From assembly GCA_018056045.1 (NCBI GenBank), contig JAGPGI010000159.1:1-6524 (forward strand): a stretch of DNA of 6,524 nt, given 5' to 3'. Shown one piece after another: positions 1-6,077 of the stretch. This stretch comes from Paracoccus sp. (in: a-proteobacteria). Lineage in GTDB: Bacteria; Pseudomonadota; Alphaproteobacteria; Rhodobacterales; Rhodobacteraceae. A program made the translations under genes and the position numbers. Each line of letters begins with the position of its first letter. The first letter of the stretch is position 1. The notes under the pieces are model-generated. The model was not told where the DNA came from. It saw nothing but the letters and a program-made list of their open reading frames with translations, and did not search any database.

Positions 1-763
1 CCTGTTCGGTGTAATTGCCCCATTCGGTCAGCAGCGCCTTGTCCAGCGCCGCGCGGTCGGGCCGGGCCGTGCCCTGCGGCGGCGTGCCTTCGAAAAACGT
101 GCCGTCCGGCCAGAACATGATCCGGCGGTGGCTGGTATCCATGCGCATCATCATGTCCATGCCCAGGGTCGTGTCCGTGCGCGTGCCCCACCACAGCCCG
201 TCCATCCCGCCGGGGCTGGGGGCGGGCAAAAGCGACGGCGCCCCCTCGGAGCGGAACCGCAGCAGCGACAGCCACGGCAGGAAAGTGCCGGTCATGACCT
301 TGAGGTTGTCCTCGACCAGTTCCGGCTCGCTGGAATAGGCGCGAAAGCCGGTCAGCGCGAATTCCGAGCCGGCGCGGATCGCGATCAGAAACTGCATTTC
401 GCTGCCGTCGCTCATCGCCATCATCGCCGCCTCGCGCGCGCCCAGCGTGCTGGCCTCGGCGGGCTGCAGAATGTCGAATCCCTCGCGGTCGTCCTCGTCG
501 ATGAAGGCGTAGCGGTTGCGGGTCAGCCAGCTGGTCAGGCTGCCTCGCGCCGTCTCGCCCGGGCCGACCATGATGCGGCAGAATTCGCAGCGGTCATCCG
601 GCAGGTCCGAGCTCATCGAGACATGCCCGTCCCCGCCCGGATCGGACCAGCCGGGCACGGTCGGAAAGATGACATTGCCGAACTGTCGCAGTTCGGCCGA
701 TGCCGGCGTGGCGGCCATCCATGCGGCCGCCAGCGCAATGGCGGAAATAACCGGAACTCGCAA
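1..763 (-). CDS. Exported protein of unknown function, C-terminus beyond left edge
   Basis: I do not recognise this family. The frame is open for 254 codons from a TTG at 763-761 to the window edge. The nearest in-frame stop upstream is at 814-812 and there is no in-frame ATG or GTG between them. The TTG is preceded at a normal distance by GAGGGGG (775-769), which is why I chose it. The product starts MRVPVISAIALAAAW and has TPASA at residues 19-23, a good Sec signal peptide with cleavage expected before Glu24, so it is probably periplasmic or secreted. The mature part has a CEFC pair (Cys59, Cys62) that could form a disulfide or bind metal. A globular region follows (about 70-172), then a Pro-rich linker (176-186) and a segment rich in aromatics and Met (GLWWGT at 189-194, MDMMM at 202-206, MFWPDGTFFEG at 216-226, WGNY at 248-251). 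The last part reads like beta strands and turns. It lies 37 bp after recA on the same strand, so co-transcription is likely. Being an open frame with a signal peptide makes it convincing as a gene; its function is unknown. Confidence 0.8.
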   Translation of the reverse strand, partial: MRVPVISAIALAAAWMAATPASAELRQFGNVIFPTVPGWSDPGGDGHVSMSSDLPDDRCEFCRIMVGPGETARGSLTSWLTRNRYAFIDEDDREGFDILQPAEASTLGAREAAMMAMSDGSEMQFLIAIRAGSEFALTGFRAYSSEPELVEDNLKVMTGTFLPWLSLLRFRSEGAPSLLPAPSPGGMDGLWWGTRTDTTLGMDMMMRMDTSHRRIMFWPDGTFFEGTPPQGTARPDRAALDKALLTEWGNYTEQ

Positions 764-768
764 ACCTA

Positions 769-790
769 CCCCCTCATCCAGCCGAGGGGG
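769..790 (-). promoter_or_regulatory. Hairpin containing the ribosome binding site of the gene after recA
   Basis: Read on the minus strand, CCCCCTC (790-784), an 8-nt loop and GAGGGGG (775-769) form a perfect 7-bp, very GC-rich stem. The 3' arm is the Shine-Dalgarno sequence of the exported-protein gene that starts with TTG at 763. The hairpin begins 10 nt after the recA stop codon (803-801). No run of T follows it, so it is a poor intrinsic terminator. A structure that hides the ribosome binding site, opened by ribosomes finishing recA, is my inference. Confidence 0.5.
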
Positions 791-800
791 CGGCGTGCCC

Positions 801-1868
801 TCAATCCTCGGTCAGCGCATCATCCTCTGCCGAGGCGCCGAAATCCAGACCATGGCTGGCGCGGATCTTGTCCTCGATGGCATAGGCGACATCGGGATTG
901 TCGCGCAGATACTGCTTGGCATTCTCGCGGCCCTGGCCGATGCGCTCGTCGCCATAGGAATACCACGAGCCCGATTTCTCGACCACGCCTGCCTTGACGC
1001 CCAGGTCGATCAGCTCGCCGGTCTTGGAAATACCCTCGCCATACATGATGTCGAATTCGACCTGACGGAAGGGCGGCGCGACCTTGTTCTTGACGACCTT
1101 GACCTTGGTCGAGTTGCCCACGACCTCGTCGCGGTCCTTGATCGCACCGGTGCGGCGGATGTCCAGACGGACCGAGGCATAGAATTTCAGCGCGTTCCCG
1201 CCCGAGGTGGTCTCGGGGTTGCCGAACATGACGCCGATCTTCATGCGGATCTGGTTGATGAAGATCACCATGCAGTTGCTGCGCCCGATGCTGGCGGTCA
1301 GCTTGCGCATCGCCTGACTCATCAGACGGGCCTGGGCGCCGACCTGATGGTCGCCCATATCGCCCTCGATTTCCGATTTCGGCGTCAACGCCGCGACCGA
1401 ATCGACCACCACCACGCTGACCGCGCCCGAGCGCACCAGCGTATCGACGATTTCCAGCGCCTGTTCACCCGTATCGGGCTGGCTGATCAGCAACTCTTCC
1501 AGATTGACGCCCAGCTTGCGGGCGTAAAGCGGGTCCAGCGCATGTTCAGCATCGACAAAGGCGCAAACGCCGCCTTTTTTCTGTTCCTCGGCCACGACAT
1601 GCAGGGTCAGGGTGGTCTTGCCCGAGCTTTCGGGGCCGTAAATCTCGACGATCCGGCCCTTGGGCAGGCCGCCGATACCCAGCGCGATGTCCAGCCCCAG
1701 CGAGCCGGTCGAGGTCGCCTCGATCTCGGCCACCGGGTTGTCGCCCCCCAGCTTCATGATCGAGCCCTTGCCGAACTGGCGTTCGATCTGGGCCAGCGCG
1801 CTGTCCAGCGCCTTTTGCTTGTCTGCGGATCGCTTGTCGTTCATGTCGAAAAGTGTCGCCCCTGCCAT
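801..1868 (-). CDS. recA: RecA recombinase
   Basis: This is the full-length bacterial RecA (355 aa), the ATP-dependent strand-exchange protein that coats single-stranded DNA, drives homologous recombination and triggers LexA self-cleavage in the SOS response. Visible landmarks: an N-terminal oligomerisation segment (about 13-40, with [11 protein letters not shown]), the RecA-type Walker A GPESSGKT at 78-85, the catalytic Glu108 in DAEHALD, Walker B VVVVDS ending at Asp156-Ser157, the MAW-like [10 protein letters not shown] segment (168-177), and DNA-binding loop L2 from NQIRMK to GNPETTSGG (205-224). The usual third Thr of that loop is Ser222 here. The C-terminal tail is acidic (AEDDALTED), as in other RecA proteins. 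The ATG at 1868 has GAGGA (1877-1873) 4 nt upstream and gives the [10 protein letters not shown] start typical of Rhodobacteraceae; a second Met at residue 9 lacks such support. A perfect alphaproteobacterial SOS box lies 63 bp upstream, so LexA control is expected. An exported-protein gene follows on the same strand. Confidence 0.99.
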   Translation of the reverse strand: MAGATLFDMNDKRSADKQKALDSALAQIERQFGKGSIMKLGGDNPVAEIEATSTGSLGLDIALGIGGLPKGRIVEIYGPESSGKTTLTLHVVAEEQKKGGVCAFVDAEHALDPLYARKLGVNLEELLISQPDTGEQALEIVDTLVRSGAVSVVVVDSVAALTPKSEIEGDMGDHQVGAQARLMSQAMRKLTASIGRSNCMVIFINQIRMKIGVMFGNPETTSGGNALKFYASVRLDIRRTGAIKDRDEVVGNSTKVKVVKNKVAPPFRQVEFDIMYGEGISKTGELIDLGVKAGVVEKSGSWYSYGDERIGQGRENAKQYLRDNPDVAYAIEDKIRASHGLDFGASAEDDALTED

Positions 1869-1891
1869 GCCGTCCTCATGTTTATTTCACA

Positions 1892-1906
1892 CCCCGACTG
1901 CCGGGG
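1892..1906 (-). other. Small hairpin in the recA leader
   Basis: CCCCG (1892-1896) and CGGGG (1902-1906) form a perfect 5-bp GC stem with a 5-nt loop, between the SOS box and the recA ribosome binding site. No T run follows on either strand, so it is not a convincing terminator. It would fold in the recA mRNA 5' leader about 15 nt before the Shine-Dalgarno sequence. It is short enough to be chance in GC-rich DNA. Confidence 0.25.
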
Positions 1907-1930
1907 CAATCAGTGCCCGCCCGCGCGTTT

Positions 1931-1945
1931 GTTCACGAGTTGTTC
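1931..1945 (-). promoter_or_regulatory. LexA-binding SOS box of recA
   Basis: The plus strand reads GTTCACGAGTTGTTC, an exact match to the alphaproteobacterial LexA operator GTTC-N7-GTTC; for recA on the minus strand this is GAAC-N7-GAAC. It lies 63-77 bp upstream of the recA ATG. A possible -35 (TTGCAA, 1975-1970) lies upstream of it. The -10 at 17-bp spacing would be the weak CAAACA (1952-1947), which would put the operator over the start of transcription. The operator match is direct; the promoter elements are a low-confidence guess. LexA should repress recA here until DNA damage. Confidence 0.88.
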
Positions 1946-1961
1946 CTGTTTGCGCCTGTTT
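1945..1961. repeat. Direct repeat CCTGTTT, 10-bp period, next to the SOS box
   Basis: CCTGTTT occurs at 1945-1951 and again at 1955-1961, separated by GCG, so the copies are one helical turn apart on the same DNA face. The first copy shares base 1945 with the SOS box. This may be a second protein-binding element at the recA promoter, but a 7-bp repeat could also be chance. Confidence 0.3.
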
Positions 1962-2031
1962 CGGATCTTTTGCAAGTCCCGGTTAACGAATCGCCTCCAA
2001 GGCCGCTGGCTCCCGCGATCAGCCTGCCATG

Positions 2032-2078
2032 GAACAGGTTAAGAAACGGTTTACAGTCCGGGGCCGCAGAGCTATCCC
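2032..2078 (+). promoter_or_regulatory. Candidate promoter with CtrA-like and LexA-like sites
   Basis: TTTACA (2050-2055, five of six matches to a sigma-70 -35) is followed after exactly 17 bp by TATCCC (2073-2078, three of six to a -10), which would start a leader of about 30 nt for the gene at 2115. The -35 is embedded in TTAA-N7-TTTAC (2039-2054), one mismatch from the CtrA box TTAA-N7-TTAAC. It is overlapped by GAAC-N7-GAAA (2032-2046), one mismatch from the alphaproteobacterial SOS box. A site over the -35 is where CtrA commonly acts. The one-base deviations keep this tentative, and the LexA-like match is the weaker of the two. Confidence 0.4.
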
Positions 2079-2114
2079 CCAACGCGGTTCCGGCAAGGGT
2101 CGAAAGCGAAAACG

Positions 2115-2699
2115 ATGTTGATCTTCTGGGAAAGCCGTCTCGTGTTTCTGGCCACGCCCAAGGCAGGCTCGACGGCGGTCGAGGCCGCGCTCGAGGCGCT
2201 GGCCAATGTCGCCGTGGAGCGCCCCGCCGCACTGAAACACGCCAATCTCGCCACTTATCAGCGCCATATCGCCCCCTGGCTGCATTCCGCGACCGGCGAT
2301 CATTTCACCACCGTGGCGCTGATGCGCGAGCCGATCGACTGGCTGCGCAGCTGGTATCGCTTTCGCCAGCGCGACGATGATGAGGATCCCGACCACGCCA
2401 TGACCGGGATCAGCTTTGCCGAATTCGCCGCGCATTATGCCCGGCCCGATGGCATGGCTGCCGCCCGCGTCGGAACGCAGGCCGAGTTCCTGACTGATGA
2501 CGGCGCCCGGGTGGATTGCATCTTCCGCTATGAGGACATGGACAATTTTACCCATTTCCTCGAGGACCGGCTGGATTGCGTTCTCAGCCTGCCGCGCGTG
2601 AACGTGCCCCCTGCGGTCGATGTCAGCCTGAACCCCGGCCAAGAGAAAACCCTGCGCGACATCATGGACCGCGATCTGCGGCTTTATGCCTCGCTCTGA
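2115..2699 (+). CDS. Small sulfotransferase-family P-loop protein
   Basis: The 194-aa product has the signature of the PAPS-dependent sulfotransferase fold. A 5'-phosphosulfate-binding loop TPKAGST (14-20, Lys16) follows a hydrophobic strand (RLVFLA). The 3'-phosphate-binding element is ALMREPIDWLRSWY (68-81, Arg71 and Ser79), and FRYEDMDNF (137-145) matches the conserved late strand and loop. There is no signal peptide or membrane segment, so it is probably cytosolic. Transfer of sulfate from PAPS is a family-level inference and the acceptor is unknown. It is shorter than typical sulfotransferases. From memory, close relatives in Rhodobacteraceae are often named 'gamma-glutamyl kinase', but I see no amino-acid-kinase motifs and consider that name wrong. 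The ATG at 2115 gives the MLIFW start seen in relatives; its ribosome binding site is poor (AAGGG at 2095-2099 is 15 nt away, with only a purine-rich stretch nearer). It is divergent from recA and converges on cckA with a 31-bp gap, in which I see no terminator. Confidence 0.85.
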   Translation: MLIFWESRLVFLATPKAGSTAVEAALEALANVAVERPAALKHANLATYQRHIAPWLHSATGDHFTTVALMREPIDWLRSWYRFRQRDDDEDPDHAMTGISFAEFAAHYARPDGMAAARVGTQAEFLTDDGARVDCIFRYEDMDNFTHFLEDRLDCVLSLPRVNVPPAVDVSLNPGQEKTLRDIMDRDLRLYASL

Positions 2700-2730
2700 T
2701 CACCGCATCGAATTCCCTTGTGGATCATCA

Positions 2731-4794
2731 TCAGGCCTTGGGTGCAGGCTGCGCGCCCCCGAATTCCAGCTGCTTGCTGACCAGCGCCGTCAGATCCGAC
2801 AGCGAGAACGGCTTGGCGAGGAAGACCGATCCCGGAATCGGCGGATGGCCCTCGGCAAAGACATCCTCGGCATAGCCGGACATGAAGATGACCTTGGTCC
2901 CGGGCCTGTCGCGCAGCGCGGTCCGCACCCAGGCCGGGCCGTCCATGCCCGGCATCACCACGTCGGTCACGAAGACATCCACGACAAGCCGCTGATCGGT
3001 CAGGACAGATAGCGCATCCTCGGCGCAGGCCGCCTCGAGCACGTTGAAACCCTGCAGCTTGAGCGCGCGGCTGGCAAAGGCGCGGACGGGTGCCTCATCC
3101 TCGACCAGCAGGACCGTGGCCTCGACGTCGCGCCGCGCCCGCGCGACGACGACAGGCTCGGGGGCGGCGATCTCTTCCTCATGACCGCGATCATGCGCGG
3201 GGAAGAACAGCGAAAAACAGCTGCCTTCGTTGGGAATGCTGTCGCAGAAGATATAGCCGCCCGTCTGCTTGACGATGCCATAGGCCGTCGAAAGCCCAAG
3301 CCCGGTCCCCTCGCCCGTGCGCTTGGTGGTGAAGAAGGGCTCGAATATCTTCACCAGATCATCCGCCGCGATTCCGCAACCCTGATCGCGCACCTGAACG
3401 CGGACATAGTCACCCGCGGGCAGCGTCGCGCGCCCGAATGCGGTCCCGGTCTCGAGCCGGACATTGTCCGTGGAGATGGTGATATCGCCCCCCTGCGGCA
3501 TGGCATCGCGCGCATTCACGACCAGATTCATGATCACCTGCTCAAGCTGCCGGCGATCGGCGCGAATCATCCGCAGCGCCGGGTCGTGGTCAAAGGTCAG
3601 CACGATCCTTTCGCCGACGAGCCGGTTCAGCAGATGGGTCAGATCGGACAGCGTGTCACGCAGGTCCATGATCTGCGGACGCAGCGTCTGCTTGCGTGAA
3701 AATGCCAGCAACTGCCGCACCAGCGCGGCGGCGCGGTTGGCATTCTGGCTGATCTGGTCAAGGTCGGCATAATCGGGATCGGCCTTGTCATGGCGCAGCA
3801 TGAGCAGGTCGCAATGACCGGTGATCGCCGTCAGAAGGTTATTGAAATCATGTGCGATACCGCCCGCAAGCTGGCCGATCGCCTGCATTTTCTGGCTTTG
3901 CACGAATTGCGCCTCGAGGGTCTTCAGCGCGCTGGCATCTGACAGCACCGCCGTCGCGTAATCGCCCTGACCGCGTGTCAGGCTGATCTGGATAAAGCGC
4001 TGCGGCCCCTCACTTTTCAGAAACAGCACCTCGGCGCCCCCGACGGTGCGCCCGGCACAGACATCGGCGACCCAGTCGCCCAGTTCGCGGCCCAATCCGT
4101 CAAACAGCGCCGCAAGCGACTGCCCCGGCACCGCGCGCGCGCCCAAAAGCTCGCGCGCAGCATCATTCGCGCGCAGGATATTGGCCGAAGGGTCGATCAC
4201 CAGCAGGGACACTGGCAACAGATCGAAATCGCCACCACTGTCATGTGCAGCGGCGCTGGCGGGTTCGACGGGCTTGTTCTCGTCCAGTTGCCAGACCTGC
4301 ACCCTGGCGCCGGCATCGCGGCTGATCTGGAACGGACCGAGCGCGCCCAGATCGACGCGGAAGCGGCCGCTGCGGTCCAGAGCGACGCCGATATCATGCC
4401 AGATCTTGCGTGGCTCGGCGTGACGGCGGGCCAGAAGGTCCTGCACCCGGCGCCCGATCACGTCGCCGATCCGCTCAAGCGCGATTTCGTTCTGCGCCAG
4501 AATCAGGCCCTCGGGATCGGTGGCGAAAGACGGACCCGGACAGGCAAGGATACGCGGCATGACCCGTGCCAGCTCGCGCCGCACCACGAAACCACGGCGG
4601 ATCTTTCGCGCCGAGATCGCCCCGGCGGTCAGATACCACGCCATGGCCGCCCCACCGGCCACCAGTAGCGCCGTCCCGCCGCTGGCGCTTTGCGGGCGCA
4701 ACGCCAGCCACAGCGCGCCGCAGACCACCGGCAGCGCCAGAAAGGGAACCAGAAGTTGCGCCGAACGCAGAATCTCAGCCCGTTCGGATATCAT
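2731..4794 (-). CDS. cckA: CckA, hybrid histidine kinase/phosphatase of the CtrA phosphorelay
   Basis: This 687-aa membrane kinase matches CckA, which phosphorylates ChpT and through it CtrA, and can reverse the flow as a phosphatase. Order of parts: two N-terminal membrane helices (about 12-32 and 39-61); two PAS-like regions (about 81-170 and 193-290, the second with [18 protein letters not shown]); the H box [20 protein letters not shown] with phospho-acceptor His315; the ATPase domain with Asn427 in the N box, DQGCG (470-474), the F box EPFFTT, and [10 protein letters not shown] (494-503); and a C-terminal receiver (about 560-675) with acidic VEDE (564-567), phospho-acceptor Asp611 in [11 protein letters not shown], Ser639 and Lys661. 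All catalytic residues are present. Caulobacter CckA is of similar length. I chose the ATG at 4794 because GAGGGG (4804-4799) lies 4 nt before it. An in-frame ATG at 4836 would add 14 residues but has no ribosome binding site and falls downstream of only about 6 bases of a predicted -10. A CtrA-type box lies just upstream. In Rhodobacteraceae this pathway controls motility and gene transfer agents. Confidence 0.96.
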   Translation of the reverse strand: MISERAEILRSAQLLVPFLALPVVCGALWLALRPQSASGGTALLVAGGAAMAWYLTAGAISARKIRRGFVVRRELARVMPRILACPGPSFATDPEGLILAQNEIALERIGDVIGRRVQDLLARRHAEPRKIWHDIGVALDRSGRFRVDLGALGPFQISRDAGARVQVWQLDENKPVEPASAAAHDSGGDFDLLPVSLLVIDPSANILRANDAARELLGARAVPGQSLAALFDGLGRELGDWVADVCAGRTVGGAEVLFLKSEGPQRFIQISLTRGQGDYATAVLSDASALKTLEAQFVQSQKMQAIGQLAGGIAHDFNNLLTAITGHCDLLMLRHDKADPDYADLDQISQNANRAAALVRQLLAFSRKQTLRPQIMDLRDTLSDLTHLLNRLVGERIVLTFDHDPALRMIRADRRQLEQVIMNLVVNARDAMPQGGDITISTDNVRLETGTAFGRATLPAGDYVRVQVRDQGCGIAADDLVKIFEPFFTTKRTGEGTGLGLSTAYGIVKQTGGYIFCDSIPNEGSCFSLFFPAHDRGHEEEIAAPEPVVVARARRDVEATVLLVEDEAPVRAFASRALKLQGFNVLEAACAEDALSVLTDQRLVVDVFVTDVVMPGMDGPAWVRTALRDRPGTKVIFMSGYAEDVFAEGHPPIPGSVFLAKPFSLSDLTALVSKQLEFGGAQPAPKA

Positions 4795-4824
4795 CAGGCC
4801 CCTCGCAATCAGTCGTTTCCGGTC

Positions 4825-4857
4825 TCGATAGCACATGCCAGTTAATCAGCCGTTAAC
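4825..4857 (-). promoter_or_regulatory. CtrA box and candidate promoter of cckA
   Basis: The plus strand reads TTAATCAGCCGTTAAC at 4842-4857: a perfect TTAA-N7-TTAAC CtrA box, and one base from the TTAAC-N5-GTTAAC form reported for Rhodobacteraceae. In the cckA direction it is followed after 11 nt by an extended -10-like element, TGCTATCGA (4833-4825). A -35 at 17-bp spacing would fall inside the box (4853-4848, no consensus match), the arrangement expected for a CtrA-activated promoter. The box ends 47 bp before the cckA ATG and covers the stop codon (4855-4853) of the upstream methyltransferase gene. The box match is direct; the promoter and the activating effect are inferred. Confidence 0.65.
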
Positions 4858-5995
4858 GGCGCCGCAGATGGCAAAGATAAAATCCGTCAGATGCGTCAAG
4901 CGGCGTGAACAGCCGCTGTTCGACCGACTCGAAATCGGGATTGCGCTGCAGGAAAGCCTCGGTCTGGGACTGGTTTTCGACCCTGAGCAGCGAGCAGGTC
5001 ATATAGGCCAGCGCGCCGCCGGGCCTGACCATCGCGGCGGTCTGATCCAGAATCAGCGCCTGCAAGGTCACCAGCCGCGCAAGACCGGCCTCGGTCAGGC
5101 GCCATTTGGCGTCGGGGGTGCGTCGCCATGTGCCGCTGCCCGAACAGGGCACATCGGCGACAACCAGATCGAACTGGCCCGACACCTGACCGGGGGCTGC
5201 GATGGCGATTCGGGCGCCGGCCCGGGCGGCGCGGGCGGGCAGATCGGCCATGCGGCCGGCATCGACGTCATGGGCGGTCACCGGCGCCAGTCCGCGCGCG
5301 GCCAGAGCCAGCGCCTTGCCACCGCCGCCGGCGCAATAGTCAAGCAGGCTGCCATGGGCGGGCAAGAAACTGCAGGCGAGCTGCGGCGAAAGGTCCTGCA
5401 ATTCGACCAGCCCATCTCGATAGGCAGCCGAGGCGGCCAGACGCCGGGCGCCACTTTGCACGCAAAGCGCCGTCGGCAATTCTGGATGGGGGGAGGTCTC
5501 GATCTGCCCGGCGGCAAGCGCGGCGGCGGCCTCGGCTGGCGAGGCACGCAGCGTGTTGACGCGCAGCCAGACCGGCGCGCGCTCGCGCATTGCCATGGCG
5601 ACGGGCGCGGCCAAGTCGCCCAGGGCCGCGTTCCAAGCCGGCATGATCCAGGCCGGCAGATCAAGCGTCGCGGCGGCTTCAGGTGGCGCCAATTCCTCTG
5701 CGGAAAGCGCGGCCGGTGCGTGCCCCTGGCCGGTGAACAATGATTGCGGGTCGCGCCCCTCGTCGCGGCACATGCCCAGCATCAGGCCGCGCCCGGTCAT
5801 CGCACCGCCAAGTGCTGCGCGCGATTGCAGGCGGCGCAGGCTGTCGAAGACCAGATCGCGGACCGCGGCACGGTCGCCCGAACCCGCGAAGCGGCTTGCG
5901 CGGGACCAGCGCAGCAGCGCCTTTTCAGCCGGATCGCCGTCGAGAATGCGGTCCAGAATGATGATCGCCGCTTGGATGCGGGCGGCTGGGGTCAT
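4853..5995 (-). CDS. RsmB/NOP-family RNA cytosine-5 methyltransferase
   Basis: This 380-aa protein is a class I SAM-dependent m5C RNA methyltransferase of the RsmB/NOP2 family. SAM-binding motif I is LLDYCAGGGGKALALAA (217-233), with an acidic motif II in AHDVDAGRM (241-249). Motif IV is DVPCSGSGTWRRTPDAKW (281-298), with the product-release Cys284. Motif VI is YMTCSLLRVEN (331-341), with catalytic Cys334. Motif VIII is SDGFYLCHLRR (369-379). The preceding APVWLRVNT (140-148) matches the RNA-binding region. The N-terminal part (about 1-60) resembles a reduced NusB-like domain; the protein is shorter than E. coli RsmB (429 aa). Because rhodobacters may carry another, longer RsmB, I do not give the symbol: the target base, in 16S rRNA or elsewhere, cannot be read from the sequence. 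The start ATG at 5995 has only a weak ribosome binding site (CAGG four bases upstream). The stop codon lies inside the cckA CtrA box, and cckA follows 58 bp downstream, so read-through transcription is possible. Confidence 0.93.
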   Translation of the reverse strand: MTPAARIQAAIIILDRILDGDPAEKALLRWSRASRFAGSGDRAAVRDLVFDSLRRLQSRAALGGAMTGRGLMLGMCRDEGRDPQSLFTGQGHAPAALSAEELAPPEAAATLDLPAWIMPAWNAALGDLAAPVAMAMRERAPVWLRVNTLRASPAEAAAALAAGQIETSPHPELPTALCVQSGARRLAASAAYRDGLVELQDLSPQLACSFLPAHGSLLDYCAGGGGKALALAARGLAPVTAHDVDAGRMADLPARAARAGARIAIAAPGQVSGQFDLVVADVPCSGSGTWRRTPDAKWRLTEAGLARLVTLQALILDQTAAMVRPGGALAYMTCSLLRVENQSQTEAFLQRNPDFESVEQRLFTPLDASDGFYLCHLRRR

Positions 5996-6036
5996 GTGGC
6001 CTGCGCCCCCGACGCTGATGAATGAGGCTTTCGCGC

Positions 6037-6065
6037 CAGAAAGGCCGCGCCGGTAGGTTTGTCAA
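6037..6065 (-). promoter_or_regulatory. Candidate sigma-70 promoter for the methyltransferase gene
   Basis: A consensus -35, TTGACA, reads on the minus strand at 6065-6060, within the 82-bp gap before the methyltransferase start. At 17-bp spacing the -10 would be TTTCTG (6042-6037), a poor match, so only the -35 is strong. Transcription would begin near 6030 and leave a leader of about 35 nt. Confidence 0.35.
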
Positions 6066-6077
6066 TCCTGCCCGGGC

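Noticed and set aside
2005..2027. Imperfect hairpin GCTGGCT / AGCCTGC in the recA divergent region
   Set aside because: It has a mismatch in a 7-bp stem, no T run and no clear relation to either promoter; likely chance.
516..2042. A 508-codon open frame on the plus strand opposite recA
   Set aside because: It lies antisense to the whole of recA, has no recognisable motif, and is the expected by-product of GC-rich codon use on the other strand.
2700..2730. Bidirectional terminator between the convergent sulfotransferase-like gene and cckA
   Set aside because: I find no strong stem followed by a T run on either strand in the 31-bp gap, only weak 4- to 5-bp complementarities.
4795..4836. Upstream in-frame ATG for cckA at 4836
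   Set aside because: It has no ribosome binding site and would extend the protein into the predicted promoter; the ATG at 4794 has GAGGGG at suitable spacing.
4907..4921. Palindrome GAACAGCCGCTGTTC as an SOS box
   Set aside because: It is inverted, not the direct GTTC-N7-GTTC used in alphaproteobacteria, its spacing does not fit the GAAC-N4-GTTC type either, and it lies within the end of a coding region.
4835..5743. A 302-codon open frame on the plus strand opposite the methyltransferase gene
   Set aside because: It is antisense to a gene with all its catalytic motifs intact, and its Gly-, Gln- and Arg-rich composition is typical of a shadow frame.
6070..6077. GCCCGGGC palindrome after the transglycosylase-like stop as a terminator
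   Set aside because: An 8-bp palindrome has no loop for a stable hairpin and no T run follows it.
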